From assembly GCA_026874595.1 (NCBI GenBank), contig CM049306.1, positions 73,159,642 through 73,223,641 of the forward strand: 64,000 bases of DNA, given 5' to 3'. Source of the DNA: Sipunculus nudus. Its lineage: Eukaryota > Annelida > Sipuncula > Golfingiida > Sipunculidae. This document shows, piece by piece, positions 1 through 10,824 of this stretch (positions are counted from its first letter, which is position 1; each line of letters opens with the position of its first letter). The notes under the pieces were generated by a model, which saw only the letters and a list, made by a program, of their open reading frames with translations, made no database searches and was not told the DNA's origin. Made by a program: the position numbers and the translations under genes.

Positions 1-1033
1 AGAATGTGGGATATCAAATGTCATACTTGTCAGAAATCCATTATGTCTGCCAGTTAGCCACCTTAGAAATTCTTTCTTCAGTGCAGTTTCAGTAATTTTT
101 CTTTAATGTTTGGTCCGATTTAGAGAATGTTCGTTGTCTGATTTCAGACTTGTCAGAAGTCCAATATGGCCACCAGGCAGCCATCTTTTAATTCCTTTTG
201 ATCATATTATCTCAAGAACAGTTAAAGTGAATGCAGTTGGATGTATATTTATGTAATCTTGTAAAGGATTGGGTCAAATATTTCTGAATAAATATTACCA
301 TCATTTATAAAAGTGCAGTACAGTTGGCTTGTATTGAATAAAAATTCATACAGAAGCACCTGTTTCTCAATAATTCTTGCATGTATTTCCTTGATTTTTG
401 CTATATATTTTGATCTTATATTTGCCCTTTGTGGTGTTCCTTTGAGACTGACAGGTTTCAAGCAAGCTGTTGGAATAGTTCCTGATAGCTTAACAATCAT
501 GCATTTTCCTCAGACCATCAATTCACTGTGTTTTAACCAGACATAGGTGATATATATTTCTGTTGTCATAGAAAATTTTCAACAAATTGGCAAATTGGTT
601 CTTCAAAATTTGACTGGAAGTTGTGAATCTCAGTCCATGATGTCACAAGTCATGCTTGGCAGCTGAGCGTCATGACCCATGGGTCACTTGTTATTTAATT
701 ATAATCAGTTAAGTGGTGTGCTCTCTTATATTGAACTTTCTGCAGATTAATTACAATTTTACTTAAAGTCAATGTGATAAGTGTGATTTTAAGAAGCCAG
801 TTTGCTTAAATCAAGGTCACTGTTCTGAGGTAACAGTTTAGATGAAATGCTGACAGGTAAATACCAGACAAGCTGGCACTGAGCATCCATAAACAAATGT
901 GCATACAAATATATGTGAAGTCCAAATATTCCAAACATTAATGCTGTTTCCCCTACCATAAATGTGTAAAAATGTATTGTACACCTGTCTGTCAGTAATT
1001 AACAGTGTCTGTGTGTTTGTTTGTTTGTTTCAG
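1..1033. other. Upstream intron of the Tudor gene, no exon recognised
   Basis: No coding exon with convincing splice sites was seen. Two weakly similar stretches occur near 1-95 and 121-200, both with a 'tcagaa-tccaatatg-ctgcca' type pattern. At about 655-692 there is a degenerate terminal module (CAGCTGAGCGTC-ATGACCC-ATGGGTCA) like the end of B-family elements, so an old element probably ends there. The interval finishes in a T/G-rich tract (GTTTGTTTGTTTGTTTCAG) serving as the acceptor of the exon at 1034. Further 5' exons of the gene lie outside the window or were not recognisable. Confidence 0.5.
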
Positions 1034-1094
1034 AAGGGTATGAAGGCAGTGGATGCTGTGCTGAGACATTAGACTCAATGATGGAGAGTCTGAA
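1034..1094 (+). CDS. Tudor-domain protein, internal exon (first visible)
   Basis: Partial gene, 61-nt exon. The acceptor is TTTGTTTCAG and the donor AA|GTAAGA. Reading from 1036 gives GYEGSGCCAETLDSMMESL, and the last two bases (AA) join the first base of the next exon to make Asn. The peptide is acidic and serine-rich, typical of the linker before a Tudor domain, and has no recognisable fold alone. It is supported mainly because its phase (2) joins the 3464 exon in an open frame; the other two frames contain stops. The donor sits 300 bp upstream of a minisatellite carrying many acceptor-like motifs. Confidence 0.7.
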
Positions 1095-1389
1095 GTAAGA
1101 TTTAATAAAACTACAGCTAACCCGGCCTTTATAATATGATAAACACTGTACCATATCACTTCAGCATCAAATTCAGTACACCTTGATCAGGGCTTCAGTT
1201 CATGCACTGAAGAAAGGACTTTATTTTTATATCCATAACAAAATTGAAGGGCTGTACGGATTCACAAGTGTACCAGTACATGGCAATACAAAGTCAAATA
1301 TCATTTTGGTATTTACAGATATCCATGTAATAATCCATTGATCATATATGGCATTGTAACAGAAAGTCCTTAAGTGTTACTAGCAACTA

Positions 1390-2075
1390 TCTTTCTCTAA
1401 GTACACTTTTATTTCATTTTTTAGGTTTACTTTCTTTCTCTAAGTACACTTTTATTTCATTTTTTAGGATTACTTTCTTTCTCTAAGTACACTTTTATTT
1501 CATTTTTTAGGTTTACTTTCTTTCTCTAAGTACACTTTTATTTCATTTTTTAGGATTACTTTCTTTCTCTAAGTACACTTTTATTTCATTTTTTAGGTTT
1601 ACTTTCTTTCTCTAAGTACACTTTTATTTCATTTTTTAGGATTACTTTCTTTCTCTAATTACACTTTTATTTCATAATATTTTAGGTTTACTTTCTTTCT
1701 CTAAGTACACTTTTATTTCATTTTTTAGGTTTACTTTCTTTCTCTAAGTACACTTTTATTTCATTTTTTAGGATTACTTTCTTTCTCTAAGTACACTTTT
1801 ATTTCATTTTTTAGGATTACTTTCTTTCTCAAAGTACACTTTTATTTCATTTTTTAGGATTACTTTCTTTCTCTAAGTTCACTTTTATTTCATTTTTTAG
1901 GATTACTTTCTTTCTCTAAGTACACTTTTATTTCATTTTTTAGGTTTACTTTCTTTCTCTAAGTACACTTTTATTTCATTTTTTAGGTTTACTTTCTTTC
2001 TCTAAGTACACTTTTATTTCATTTTTTAGGTTTACTTTCTTTCTCTAAGTACACTTTTACTTCTTCTTTTAGGTT
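1390..2075. repeat. 43-bp minisatellite, about 16 copies, intronic
   Basis: Tandem unit of 43 bp containing TTTCTTTCTCTAAGTACAC followed by TTTTATTTCATTTTTTAGG. About 16 copies are nearly identical; changes include TCTCAAAGT near 1829, AAGTTCAC near 1876 and CATAATATTTTAGG near 1672. Every unit ends in a pyrimidine run plus TTTTTTAG/G, which resembles a vertebrate/invertebrate 3' splice site. The array lies in the intron between exons 1034-1094 and 3464-3611, on the sense strand of the gene. The low divergence between units suggests recent expansion or homogenisation. Confidence 0.93.
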
Positions 2076-2423
2076 TACGATCTTTCACATGTGGCGATTT
2101 TTACGCATATATACACATATGCATATACACTGACACATGGCAACACACCAATTACAAAATCATATGAGTAATGTTTCAAGCATATATGCATAAAGGCACA
2201 CATGGAAACAGCTTTATTGTTGAGATTATTTTAAGGTTTCTGACACTTAGCATTTTGACACATTCTACATTTGCATTACTGTTGATAACTTGCTCAGTTT
2301 TCATTTAATCCCTTACAAAATTTGAGTGCAAATTTCTAATTCAGAAATATTTTGTTGATGCTTTGGACAGGCAACAGCCCCATAGTTAAATCATAATGAT
2401 ACCTGTCAGTATATACCTTTTTT

Positions 2424-3450
2424 AGCCCTCAGCCCTTAGGCTGATGGGCTATTGTCGTCACCCAAGCTGTCCGTCCGTCCGTCCGGCGTCCGTTAACTTT
2501 TACCTTGTGAGCGGGATATCTGGAAAAGGATTCACCGTCATAATTTTATTTCTTCGGTAAAGATGTATATCGACAAAATCTCGGTCAAGTTCGAAGATGG
2601 GTGACCTTGACCTATTTTTCTACATTTTAGAGCTGATTATAGAAAAACTCTTAGATGCTTATTACTCAGGAACCATTTGGTGGATTTTCACAAAACTTAC
2701 TATGATTATTGGGACTGATAGTCTGTACCTGCTACACAAGTTTGGTGGCGCCACCTACAATTTCTGATTTTTAATGAATTTTTATCGGATTTTTCAACTT
2801 TCAGCTTGTGAGCGAGATATCTCTGAAAGGATTCACCTGGGAATTTTATTTTTTCGGTGAAGATGTATATTGACAAAATCTCGGTCAAGTTCGAAGATGG
2901 GTGACCTTGACCTATATTTCTACGTTTTAGAGCTGATTATAGAAAAAACATTTAGAAGCTTATTTCTCAGGAACCATTGGGTGGATTTTCACAAAACTTA
3001 CTATGATCATAGGGACTGATGGTCTGTAACTGCTGCACAAGTTTGGGGGCGCCACCTACAATTTCTGATTTTTAATGAATTTTTCTTGAATTTTTCAACT
3101 TTGGCCTTGTGAGCGGGATATCTCTGAAAGGATTCACTATAAGAATTTTATTTCTTTGGTGAAGATGTATATAGACAAAATCTCGGTCAAGTTCGAAGAT
3201 GGGTGACCTTGACCTACTTTTCAAGGTCACAGAGCTTATAATAGAATAAAACTTAGAAGCTTATTTTCAGGAAGCATTTGGTGGATTGTTATGAATCATA
3301 GTACATACCTCTCCATTTTAAATTTATAACTAAGACATGTACAGATATACATCCATGTGAGAACAGATATTTAGTACTTGTTACTGTTACCACCTTTAAA
3401 CACTGTTCTTTTGGCAGAGGGCTTTTGTCAGCTTCTGCTGATATTCTAGT
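2424..3450 (-). mobile_element. Family A element, copy 1 (Helentron-like, non-autonomous)
   Basis: As written on the plus strand, it begins with a hairpin (AGCCCTCAGCC, loop, GGCTGATGGGCT), then GTCCGTCCGTCC, then about three 300-bp tandem units (near 2505, 2805 and 3105). Units carry TGACCTTGACC; the first two visible junctions carry GGTGGCGCCACC or GGGGGCGCCACC. It ends ...GATATTCTAGT at 3450. The element's own 5' end is therefore ACTAGAATATCAGC on the minus strand, with an inner arm (AGCCCTCTGCC) complementary to the 3' hairpin. A second copy at 10174-28013 defines both boundaries. No ORF of note. The Helitron2/Helentron assignment is inferred from architecture. Confidence 0.8.
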
Positions 3451-3463
3451 CATTTACTTGCAG

Positions 3464-3611
3464 TGACTATTACAACTCTCGAGGGTCCTATCGTGACAGT
3501 GATATGGCTGCATTTGCTGTTGGAGAAATAATTGTGGCTAAATACTCTCCTGATGAAAGATGGTACCGAGCTAAAGTGATTGAGTCTGACCCAGACAATT
3601 TTAAAGTTCAT
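3464..3611 (+). CDS. Tudor-domain protein, exon with start of Tudor core
   Basis: 148-nt exon with acceptor TTTACTTGCAG and donor CAT|GTAAGT. After the split Asn codon it encodes 49 residues starting DYYNSRGSYRDSDMAAFAVG. The segment VGEIIVAKYSPDERWYRAKV is the first strand pair of a Tudor domain: hydrophobic strand, acidic turn, then W-Y-R-A. Tudor domains of this class bind dimethylarginine on Piwi-type or other germ-granule proteins (family knowledge). The exon ends in phase 0 and joins 9258. Upstream, the A element ends only 13 bp before the exon, so the branch-point region is transposon sequence. Confidence 0.88.
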
Positions 3612-3639
3612 GTAAGTGGGCTGAATTTCATGTATTATA

Positions 3640-4213
3640 TTCTGGGCCCAGTTTCATTAAAAATGCATATGGCTTGAGTCAAATTTTACTGAAAGACCTC
3701 GAAAGTCAGCTAACATAAGGCTGTGAGATAAGTCAGTTTCACTAAACGCAATTTAGCTAAGACTGTCTGAACCTTGGAAATCCCCTTTTCAACGCCACCT
3801 ATTGATGAAATAATGAATTAAAAAAAAGTCTGATATTGGGAAGCAAACACTGTGCGGAAGATAATGACATGGAATTTCAATTAACCCTGTGTTATTCCTG
3901 GTTACTTTTTAAATGAATAGTTTAAAAAATGGTCTGGACATGGTGGTATTGCTGTACTTGACTGTACAAAACGAACATCAATCCCCATGATCTATTTGCT
4001 CGAAAGATGGCCATATGGGTACTTGCACCGAGTGCAAGTGATATGATGTGCTATAAACCAATGAAACACAGAGTTAATCCTGCTCAGTGCAGGCTTAGCA
4101 TTTCAGCCCGCCAGGTGACTTAAGTCACTAACGTTAATTTTAATTGAACTGACTTAAAAGTAAAAAACGCAGAATAACAAGTTAAAGTAGGTTTAAAGAA
4201 ACTGGGTCCTGAA
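3640..4213. mobile_element. MITE with ~22-bp terminal inverted repeats
   Basis: The left end (3640-3661) reads TTCTGGGCCCAGTTTCATTA and the right end (4192-4213), reverse-complemented, reads TTCAGGACCCAGTTTCTTTA; the arms match at most positions. Size about 574 bp. No coding capacity. The exact target duplication is unclear. It lies 28 bp after the donor of the 3464-3611 exon. The superfamily cannot be fixed from the ends alone. Confidence 0.72.
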
Positions 4214-4321
4214 TTGTTATTTATATACCATTCAAATACCGCTGCAAACTTGTTTTTAATGACAGTTTTTGTGATATGCACAAAAGCTGACCCTTTTTTT
4301 CCCACATGAGCACATCAGAAA

Positions 4322-7300
4322 ACTAGAATATGGGTAGTTGACAAGTGACTACTTGTATCTGCCAAAATCAGAGTGGAACAGGTAAAGTGAGGCATAGATT
4401 GAGTGGCAAGGGGAAATAGAATGGGGTGTGCTGCATATTAGCATGGATATCTGTAGCCGAAATATGTATGTAGGTTGCGCCACCTACCATAAAATCCAGA
4501 AAGCTGTCCAAGTTGTATACATATGCAAAAATTTAGGCAGATAAGTCAAACCACTCGATGTATGTGAGTGATTTTATCCCACAGCAGACAAACAGAAGGA
4601 CTTGTGCAAAAATGGTGGCAGATGGCGCCACCAGTTTTGTGTATGATTAAGAGCTATGTGAAATCTATACAAATGCAAAATTTCAGGGGGATATGTCCAA
4701 CCAATCCTGATATATAAGCCTAAATGTCTGCAGCATTAACATTAATGTAGGTGGAGCCACCTGCCAAAAAAATTGAGAAAGCTATCCAAGATGTATAAAC
4801 ACGCAAAATTTTAGGCAGATAAGTCAAACCACTTCTGAGATATGAGTGATTTTAGCCCACGACAGACAAACAGACAGAAGCTGTGCAAAAATGGTTGCAG
4901 GTGGCCCCTCCAGTTTTGTGTATGATAAAGAGCTATGTGAGATCTATACACATGCAAAATTTTGGCTCAATCGGTCAAACGGTCCCTGAGATATGAGCTT
5001 GGATGTCTGCAGCATAAACTAGAATGTAGGTGGTGCCACCTGTCATAAAATCAAGAAAGCTGTCTGGGATGTATAAACCTGCAAAATTTTAGGCAGATAT
5101 GTCAAACCACTGCCGAGATATGAGTGATTTTATCCCACGGCAGACAAACAGACGGAAGCGGTGCAAATATGGTTGCAGGTGGCGCCACAAGTTTTGCCTA
5201 AGATAAAGAGCTATGTGAGATCTATACACATGCAAATTTTCAGAAAGATAAGTCTGACCTGTCTGGATATATAAGCAATGATGTCTGCAGTGTGAATGTG
5301 AATGTAGGTGGCGCCACCTGTCATAAAATCAAGAAAGCCATCCAGGATGTATACGCATGCCAAATTTCAGGTGAATTAGTCAAACCTATGTAGAGATATG
5401 AGTGATTTTAACCTGAGGCAGACGAACAGATGGACACTGCAAACATGGTTGCAGGTGGCGCCACCATTTTTAGCTCAGCTGACTATAAGTCATCTGAGCT
5501 ATAGTCGTGGTCCATTGTCCGTCATCCGTCCGTCTGTCCCTCCATCCGTCCGTAGATGTGGCACTTTTTGAAACCGTAAGACCTAGGAATCCAAAATTCG
5601 GCATAGTGTTAGATGTCCCCAAGATCTCCTACCAAGCCTAAAACTGGGTCTTTGCGACTTTGTTTCTTTGAGAAATTAAGGAAAAACCTCAAATTTTTAT
5701 TAAAAACCTATTTTCACACTTCAGGGCTGCCTATTATCAAAACCACTCCTCAGTTTTTCCTCATATTTACCATAAATATTCCTCTAGATCCTATGTACAT
5801 GCCTGAAATAATGTCTGTATTATATAATTTAAAAAAGTTATGGGCCAGAACATAATGCATTTTGTAAAAAATCAGGAAAGATATTTGATCACTTAACACA
5901 TAACATGTTAAGGATATGGGCTTTTTTTCAAGTAATATAACTTTAATTAATCAAAATTAAATTGTATACCCAAAATTAGATCAAAATCTTTTAAATTTTT
6001 TAAAATATTAACAAAAATAAAAAATTGGTACCTTAAATTTTGCCTAACTTTGACCATGGCACGTTTATTTCCTGTAAGTACTGTGGATTTAATTTTCTCC
6101 GCATGTTTTTGTTAGCATTTTGTCTGTTAACACCAAAAATTTGAAACCAGTTGATCAAAAACTGTAGATTTTATTCAAGTTTTCAAGCACCATGTAACAT
6201 ATTGTTTACATCAGGCTAGTGTTATGCAGTTTGCAAGAGCTCAGCTCCCCAGCTTTAGCTCTCATTCCTAAAATTTGGCATACAATTAGATGTCTCCAAA
6301 ATCCCCTACCATGCCAATAATTTGGTCACTAGGACTTAATACCTTTGAGATATTAATGAAAAACTTCATTTTTCAATTAAAAACCCATTGTTACACTTCA
6401 ATACTTCCTAATATCAAAACCACTGATCAGACTTTAATCATATATAATATACATGTTTTTCTATATATTCTCTGTGCACATGCCAGAAATGATGTCAATA
6501 TTGCGTAATTGTTTTAAGTTATGGGCCCAAACATAATGCACTTTGTAAAAAATCAAGAAATATATTTACTCCCATAACAAGGGGCTTGCTGAAGCTAGAG
6601 ATTTTTTGTCAGGGATGTAACATTATTTAATCAAGATTCAATTAAATACCCAAAATTAGTTCTGAATTTTTAAAATTTTATAAGTTATTAGTATAAATAT
6701 AAAATTAGTACCTTAAATTTTGCCCAACTTTGACCATTTCACGTTTGTTTCTTGTGAGCTCTGTTTATATAATTTTCATATCATGCACACATAAGGATTT
6801 CAGCTTTTTAGTTTAGAAAGCTGAAAGAAATTGGCCAAAAATAATAGCTTTTATTAATGTTTTAATGAGACCATATCAGACCTTGGCTCTCTTCAGCCAC
6901 TCTTGAGTCACCTGTATGTTGACCTTGTTGAACTTTCAGCAAATTATGCACGCTTGATTCGAGGCATATACTGGGGCAGCCAGGCAGCTTATGGCCAGCC
7001 ACAGTTGATCCAGGTGTCCAACCCAACTCATCTAGTAGTTTTAACCAACAACATAACAATAAACAATAAATTAATCAATTTTTATTGGTTTTTAATAACA
7101 AATTAAAGAAAAATAGAAAAGGAATTTGTTAGTTTATAATGATAGGGAATTAACTTGCAGTTACTGATGATATAAGAATCTTGTATCGATGGATAGAATG
7201 TTACGTATTCCAAATAACACCATGCAGTCACCTATGGCATTTTTCAGTTCAATTTTAATAATAAAAAAGTAAATCAAAATATTCATTACTAATCATTAGG

Positions 7301-8411
7301 AATCATATGAAGGAAATTAATGATAGACAAAGATGCAGTTGATATTATTAATCTAGATTCGTACTGTGTCTAGTGTGTACATTGATGTGAAATTAGTCCA
7401 AAATGAATATATTATATTTATTTTTTTTTTTTAATATAAATAAAAGCCATAAACCAGGTACTTATGATCATTATTTAAATGTGTGAATTTTGTACATTCT
7501 GGATTCTCAACACCATTGTTTGGTGAAAACTGAATAAATACCAGACATGGTGGGAATACTTTGCAATTGTATTTAAATACGAATATGAATATGTACTCCA
7601 TTATAAAATTTCTTGCATATAGAATGGGAATTCAGGTAAAAATGAAAGTATATGAATACCAGTGCAAATACTTTCCAAATGTATTCATGAATCCATTTAT
7701 GAATATATTCTTTAATATTATTTTAATAATCATTTCAGTTATATTTCATTTTAAAAATCATACGATTCTCTTATTATTTTAAATAAAAATTATATCTGGG
7801 AAAATATTTGTAATATTTTTTAATAAATAGTTAAACTCTTATATTATATGTTCTGCTTATAAGTTATATGGCCAAGTCAAAATCTGTGTGACAATAGTAC
7901 TCCATTTGTTAATAAAATAAATGAAATCAGTCCTCTTCCCTGTCTCCAAAGGTACTATCAAAATCATACATAAGTTAAACAACAACAACTCATAATACAG
8001 CTTATACTTATTACCACACAAAAGTGACAAAACCAGCATGTGCCTCATTTCTAAATAATATTTTTTTTATCATATATAACAGCTGAGCGCCGTGACCCAT
8101 AGGTCCCTTGTTTGTGTATGTTATAAAGCTATTCAAGGGCTACATTTGTTCACAATTTTCAAACAGTTCCCGAGTTCCAGTGTAAACAGATGCACAAATA
8201 GACGCAGGGCAGAGAGGAAAGGTCAGAGGTCAACGCCAATTAGTTAGGCAACAGTTCACATATGACTCAATAATTGATGTAAGTTTCAGAAAAATCAATC
8301 CAATAGTCTCAGAGGAGTTCTCCCGAAATGAAGGCGGCGGCAGTGGCGGCATGGGCAGCAGTGGAACCCAGTCAAAAACATAGTATCCACAAAACGAAGT
8401 TTTGCGGATAC
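4322..8411 (+). mobile_element. Family C element, copy 1, split by a B element
   Basis: It starts ACTAGAATATGGGTAG and ends in a hairpin (arms GTATCCACAAAAC / GTTTTGCGGATAC, 8383-8411). Just before the hairpin is a GGCGGCGGCAGTGGCGGC tract. The tandem core at 4440-5468 has units of about 280 bp with GGTGGCGCCACC palindromes and CAGACAAACAGA motifs. The inner 5' arm (TATCTGCCAAAATC) pairs with the 3' arm. The core stops at 5471 in CCACCATTTT, where a B element is inserted, and resumes at 8114 (GTGTATGTTATAAAG). The uninterrupted copy at 60485-61650 shows the two halves are contiguous. Confidence 0.8.
5472..8113 (+). mobile_element. Family B element, long subtype (type 2), inserted in C
   Basis: The hairpin end AGCTCAGCTGACT/AGTCATCTGAGCT is at 5472, followed by GTCC-repeats and two diverged units of about 680 bp (near 5580 and 6260). 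Each unit has a 'cctaccaagcc / cctaccatgcc' and 'cacttcagg...cta-atatcaaaaccac' motif. It ends CAGCTGAGCGCCGTGACCCA then TAGGTCCCTTGTTT. Short ORFs inside recur in other copies only because the DNA is repeated; they carry no domain. The inverted copies GCTCAGCTG (inside one end) and CAGCTGAGC (in the hairpin) give the asymmetric inverted repeat. Inserted within a T-run. Confidence 0.8.
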
Positions 8412-9257
8412 CAATATGGCAATTAACTGACAGTAAAATAGTACACCCCTTTGTGTGGAATCCATATAAAGAATTAAAAAAAAAAAAAGAAATATGATTC
8501 AACCGATAAAGAGTGTGGCAACATTTCATTGATAGCCTTAACTGATGATTTTGAACAAGATACGTTTTGTTACACACATCACCATGGTATTTGTATGTAT
8601 CATTTCCATGCAGCACTTTTTACATCAAACACATCCCTCCTACATCGCATGGATAAACAGATGTGGTCACTTCAGATTACACCATCATCTTTGCAACAGT
8701 TTCAATACAAGTCATCACAGTGCCAGTGTGGCCACAAAAATATTTCTTTCATGTTTCTGTTAAGTTTTAAAAATCACACAATTTTCTCCTGTAATAAAAG
8801 CTAAAATTGCAGATAATGAAACAGATATTATAAGAAGGAAACATCATGAAAAATCAGGTTTGCAGGGGTGCTGGAACAGAGAATATAAAACACCACTGTA
8901 AAATAAGCCTGTATCTATTTACATGTATGTGAGCTATTGGAATCCCAGATCACCAAGGGAAATATTATATATTGAATTCAGATGTAAAGTTGACAAAATA
9001 TAATGCCCAAATGTCTCTTTCTCATGTTTTTAACATAACTAGAGTATTTTTTTTTTGGGTTCATTTTATACACCATTTTTCATATTAGGTCTTATAATCA
9101 AGTCATTTTAGACAAACCTTGGCATATTTTTAGTATGTGAATAACTTAATTTACAAGCACAATATTCCAAATGGTGACAAATAAGCACCTTTGTTCAACT
9201 GTACTGTTTAAATACTTAAAAATATACCTAGATAGAACTGTTTCTGGTGTATTGCAG
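8412..9257. other. Intron sequence, no gene seen
   Basis: AT-rich intronic DNA between the C element and the exon at 9258. Poly-A runs are present near 8476 and a poly-T run near 9047. Small ORFs on both strands lack any recognisable motif and overlap each other. No tRNA, SINE or MITE boundary was recognised. Confidence 0.5.
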
Positions 9258-9412
9258 ATCTTTTATGTTGATTTTGGGAACAGTGAATGGGTGGAGGAGA
9301 TGAACCTCAGACAGATACAGCCTCAGTTTATGCACCTTCCTTTTCAAATCCTGGAATGTTTCCTGCCACTGGAACCTCTCAGCTCCGATGGAAAGTGGAC
9401 CACTGAAGCCAG
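9258..9412 (+). CDS. Tudor-domain protein, exon with Tudor core motif YVDFGN
   Basis: 155-nt exon with acceptor GGTGTATTGCAG and donor CCAG|GTGAAT. It encodes 51 residues starting IFYVDFGNSEWVEEMNLRQI. The FYVDFGN signature (aromatics, Asp and Asn of the methylarginine cage in the Tudor family) is present, followed by the LRQIQPQFMHLPFQILECFL segment that begins the extended-Tudor linker and SN-like subdomain. The exon starts in phase 0 and ends with two bases of an Arg codon completed at 10075. This is the most diagnostic exon of the gene. Confidence 0.93.
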
Positions 9413-10074
9413 GTGAATATTATGTAGCTAGTTGTTCTTTTTTTAAATTAGCTAAAAGATGGCAGCAGCAGTGAGAGAGATGCCTTCAGTCAGGCCAATA
9501 AAATTGTCTGTTATGAGATGGGGTCTTTTTGTGCGAATGCCAGGGTTTGACCATTTTCTTCAGCTATAATATGTTATCCCAAAATTGAGGTTCATTAAAC
9601 ATTCATCACGACAAATGTGCAGGTTTCTGGTAATTTCTTCAATAATTCTGTTTATCCACATATTTTTTTCTAAAATGAACATCATGATGTTGATTTATGC
9701 AAGCATGCCAAAATAAGACTGAGGCACATCAATCTCACCTGCAAATTTTACCTTATTACACTCTTATAAGGAGCATCATGCAACATATAAGAAAATTAGA
9801 CAATTTATTGGACACTTTTATTAAGACATATGCAAAGCCATAACCATATTTTTGTTTGTTTGTAGACCTTGTAATTATTTTTCTTAGGTGATTGCATGGC
9901 CACTTGTCATGAAATATTCTGCAAACCTGCTAGTTTGGTAATGTAACATAGATTGTGTTCTTATATATTTGTATTTCTTGAAATAAGAAAAGGCTATTCA
10001 AGACTGTTTCTCAAAAATCAAAACACATAGCCAGTTTTATGTCTGTTGTCTCACCACATATTGTCTGTTTTCAG
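9413..10074 (+). other. Short intron (662 bp) of the Tudor gene
   Basis: The donor is GTGAAT and the acceptor TTGTCTGTTTTCAG. This is the only intron of the gene in the window with no recognisable transposon. No conserved motif was seen. Confidence 0.7.
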
Positions 10075-10131
10075 GGAGTATTTCACCAGGCTTGTTGATG
10101 GCAAAGTGTTATTTGCACAAGTACTTAGTGG
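10075..10131 (+). CDS. Tudor-domain protein, 57-nt exon
   Basis: It encodes (R)EYFTRLVDGKVLFAQVLS and ends with two bases of a Gly codon. The acceptor is GTTTTCAG and the donor GG|GTATGT. The sequence matches the extended-Tudor region in which an 'F..L...K.L.A.V' helix-strand follows the linker helix. Phase 2 on both sides agrees with the flanking exons. A hairpin of a family A element begins only 42 bp after the donor, opening the 21.4-kb last intron. Confidence 0.87.
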
Positions 10132-10824
10132 GTATGTAATATATGATTGCTTGCCAAACCATCTTTTATTTTTAGCCCTCAGCCCTTAGGCTGATGGGCT
10201 ATTGTCGTCACCCAAGCTGTCCGTCCGTCCGTCCGGCGTCCGTTAACTTTTACCTTGTGAGCGGGATATCTTGAAAAGGATTCACCGTCAGAATTTTATT
10301 TCCTTGGTAAAGATGTATATCGACAAAATCTCGGTCAAGTTCGAAGATGGGTGACCTTGACCTATTTTTCTACATTTTAGAGCTGATTATAGAAAAACAC
10401 TTAGATGCTTATTACTCAGGAACCATTTGGTGGATTTTCACAAAATTTACTATGATTATTGGGACTGATAATCTGTACCTGCTACACAAGTTTGGTGGCG
10501 CCACCTAAAATTTCTGATTTTTAATGAATTTTTATCGGATTTTTCAACTTTGGGCTTGTGAGCGGGATATCTCTAAAAGGATTCACTGTAGGAATTTTAT
10601 TTTTTCGGTGAAGATGTATATTGACAAAATCTTGGTCAAGTTCGAAGATGGGTGACCTTGACCTATTTTTCTACTTTTTAGAGCTGATTATAGAAAAAAC
10701 ATTTAGAAGCTTATTTCTCAGGAACCATTGGGTGGATTTTCACAATACTTACTATGATCATAGGGACTGATGGTCTGTAACTGCTGCACAAGTTTGGGGG
10801 CGCCACCTGCAATTTCTGATTTTT

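Noticed and set aside
8230..8616. 128-residue minus-strand ORF
   Set aside because: It spans the end of a C element and adjacent intron with a Phe run from poly-A. No family features.
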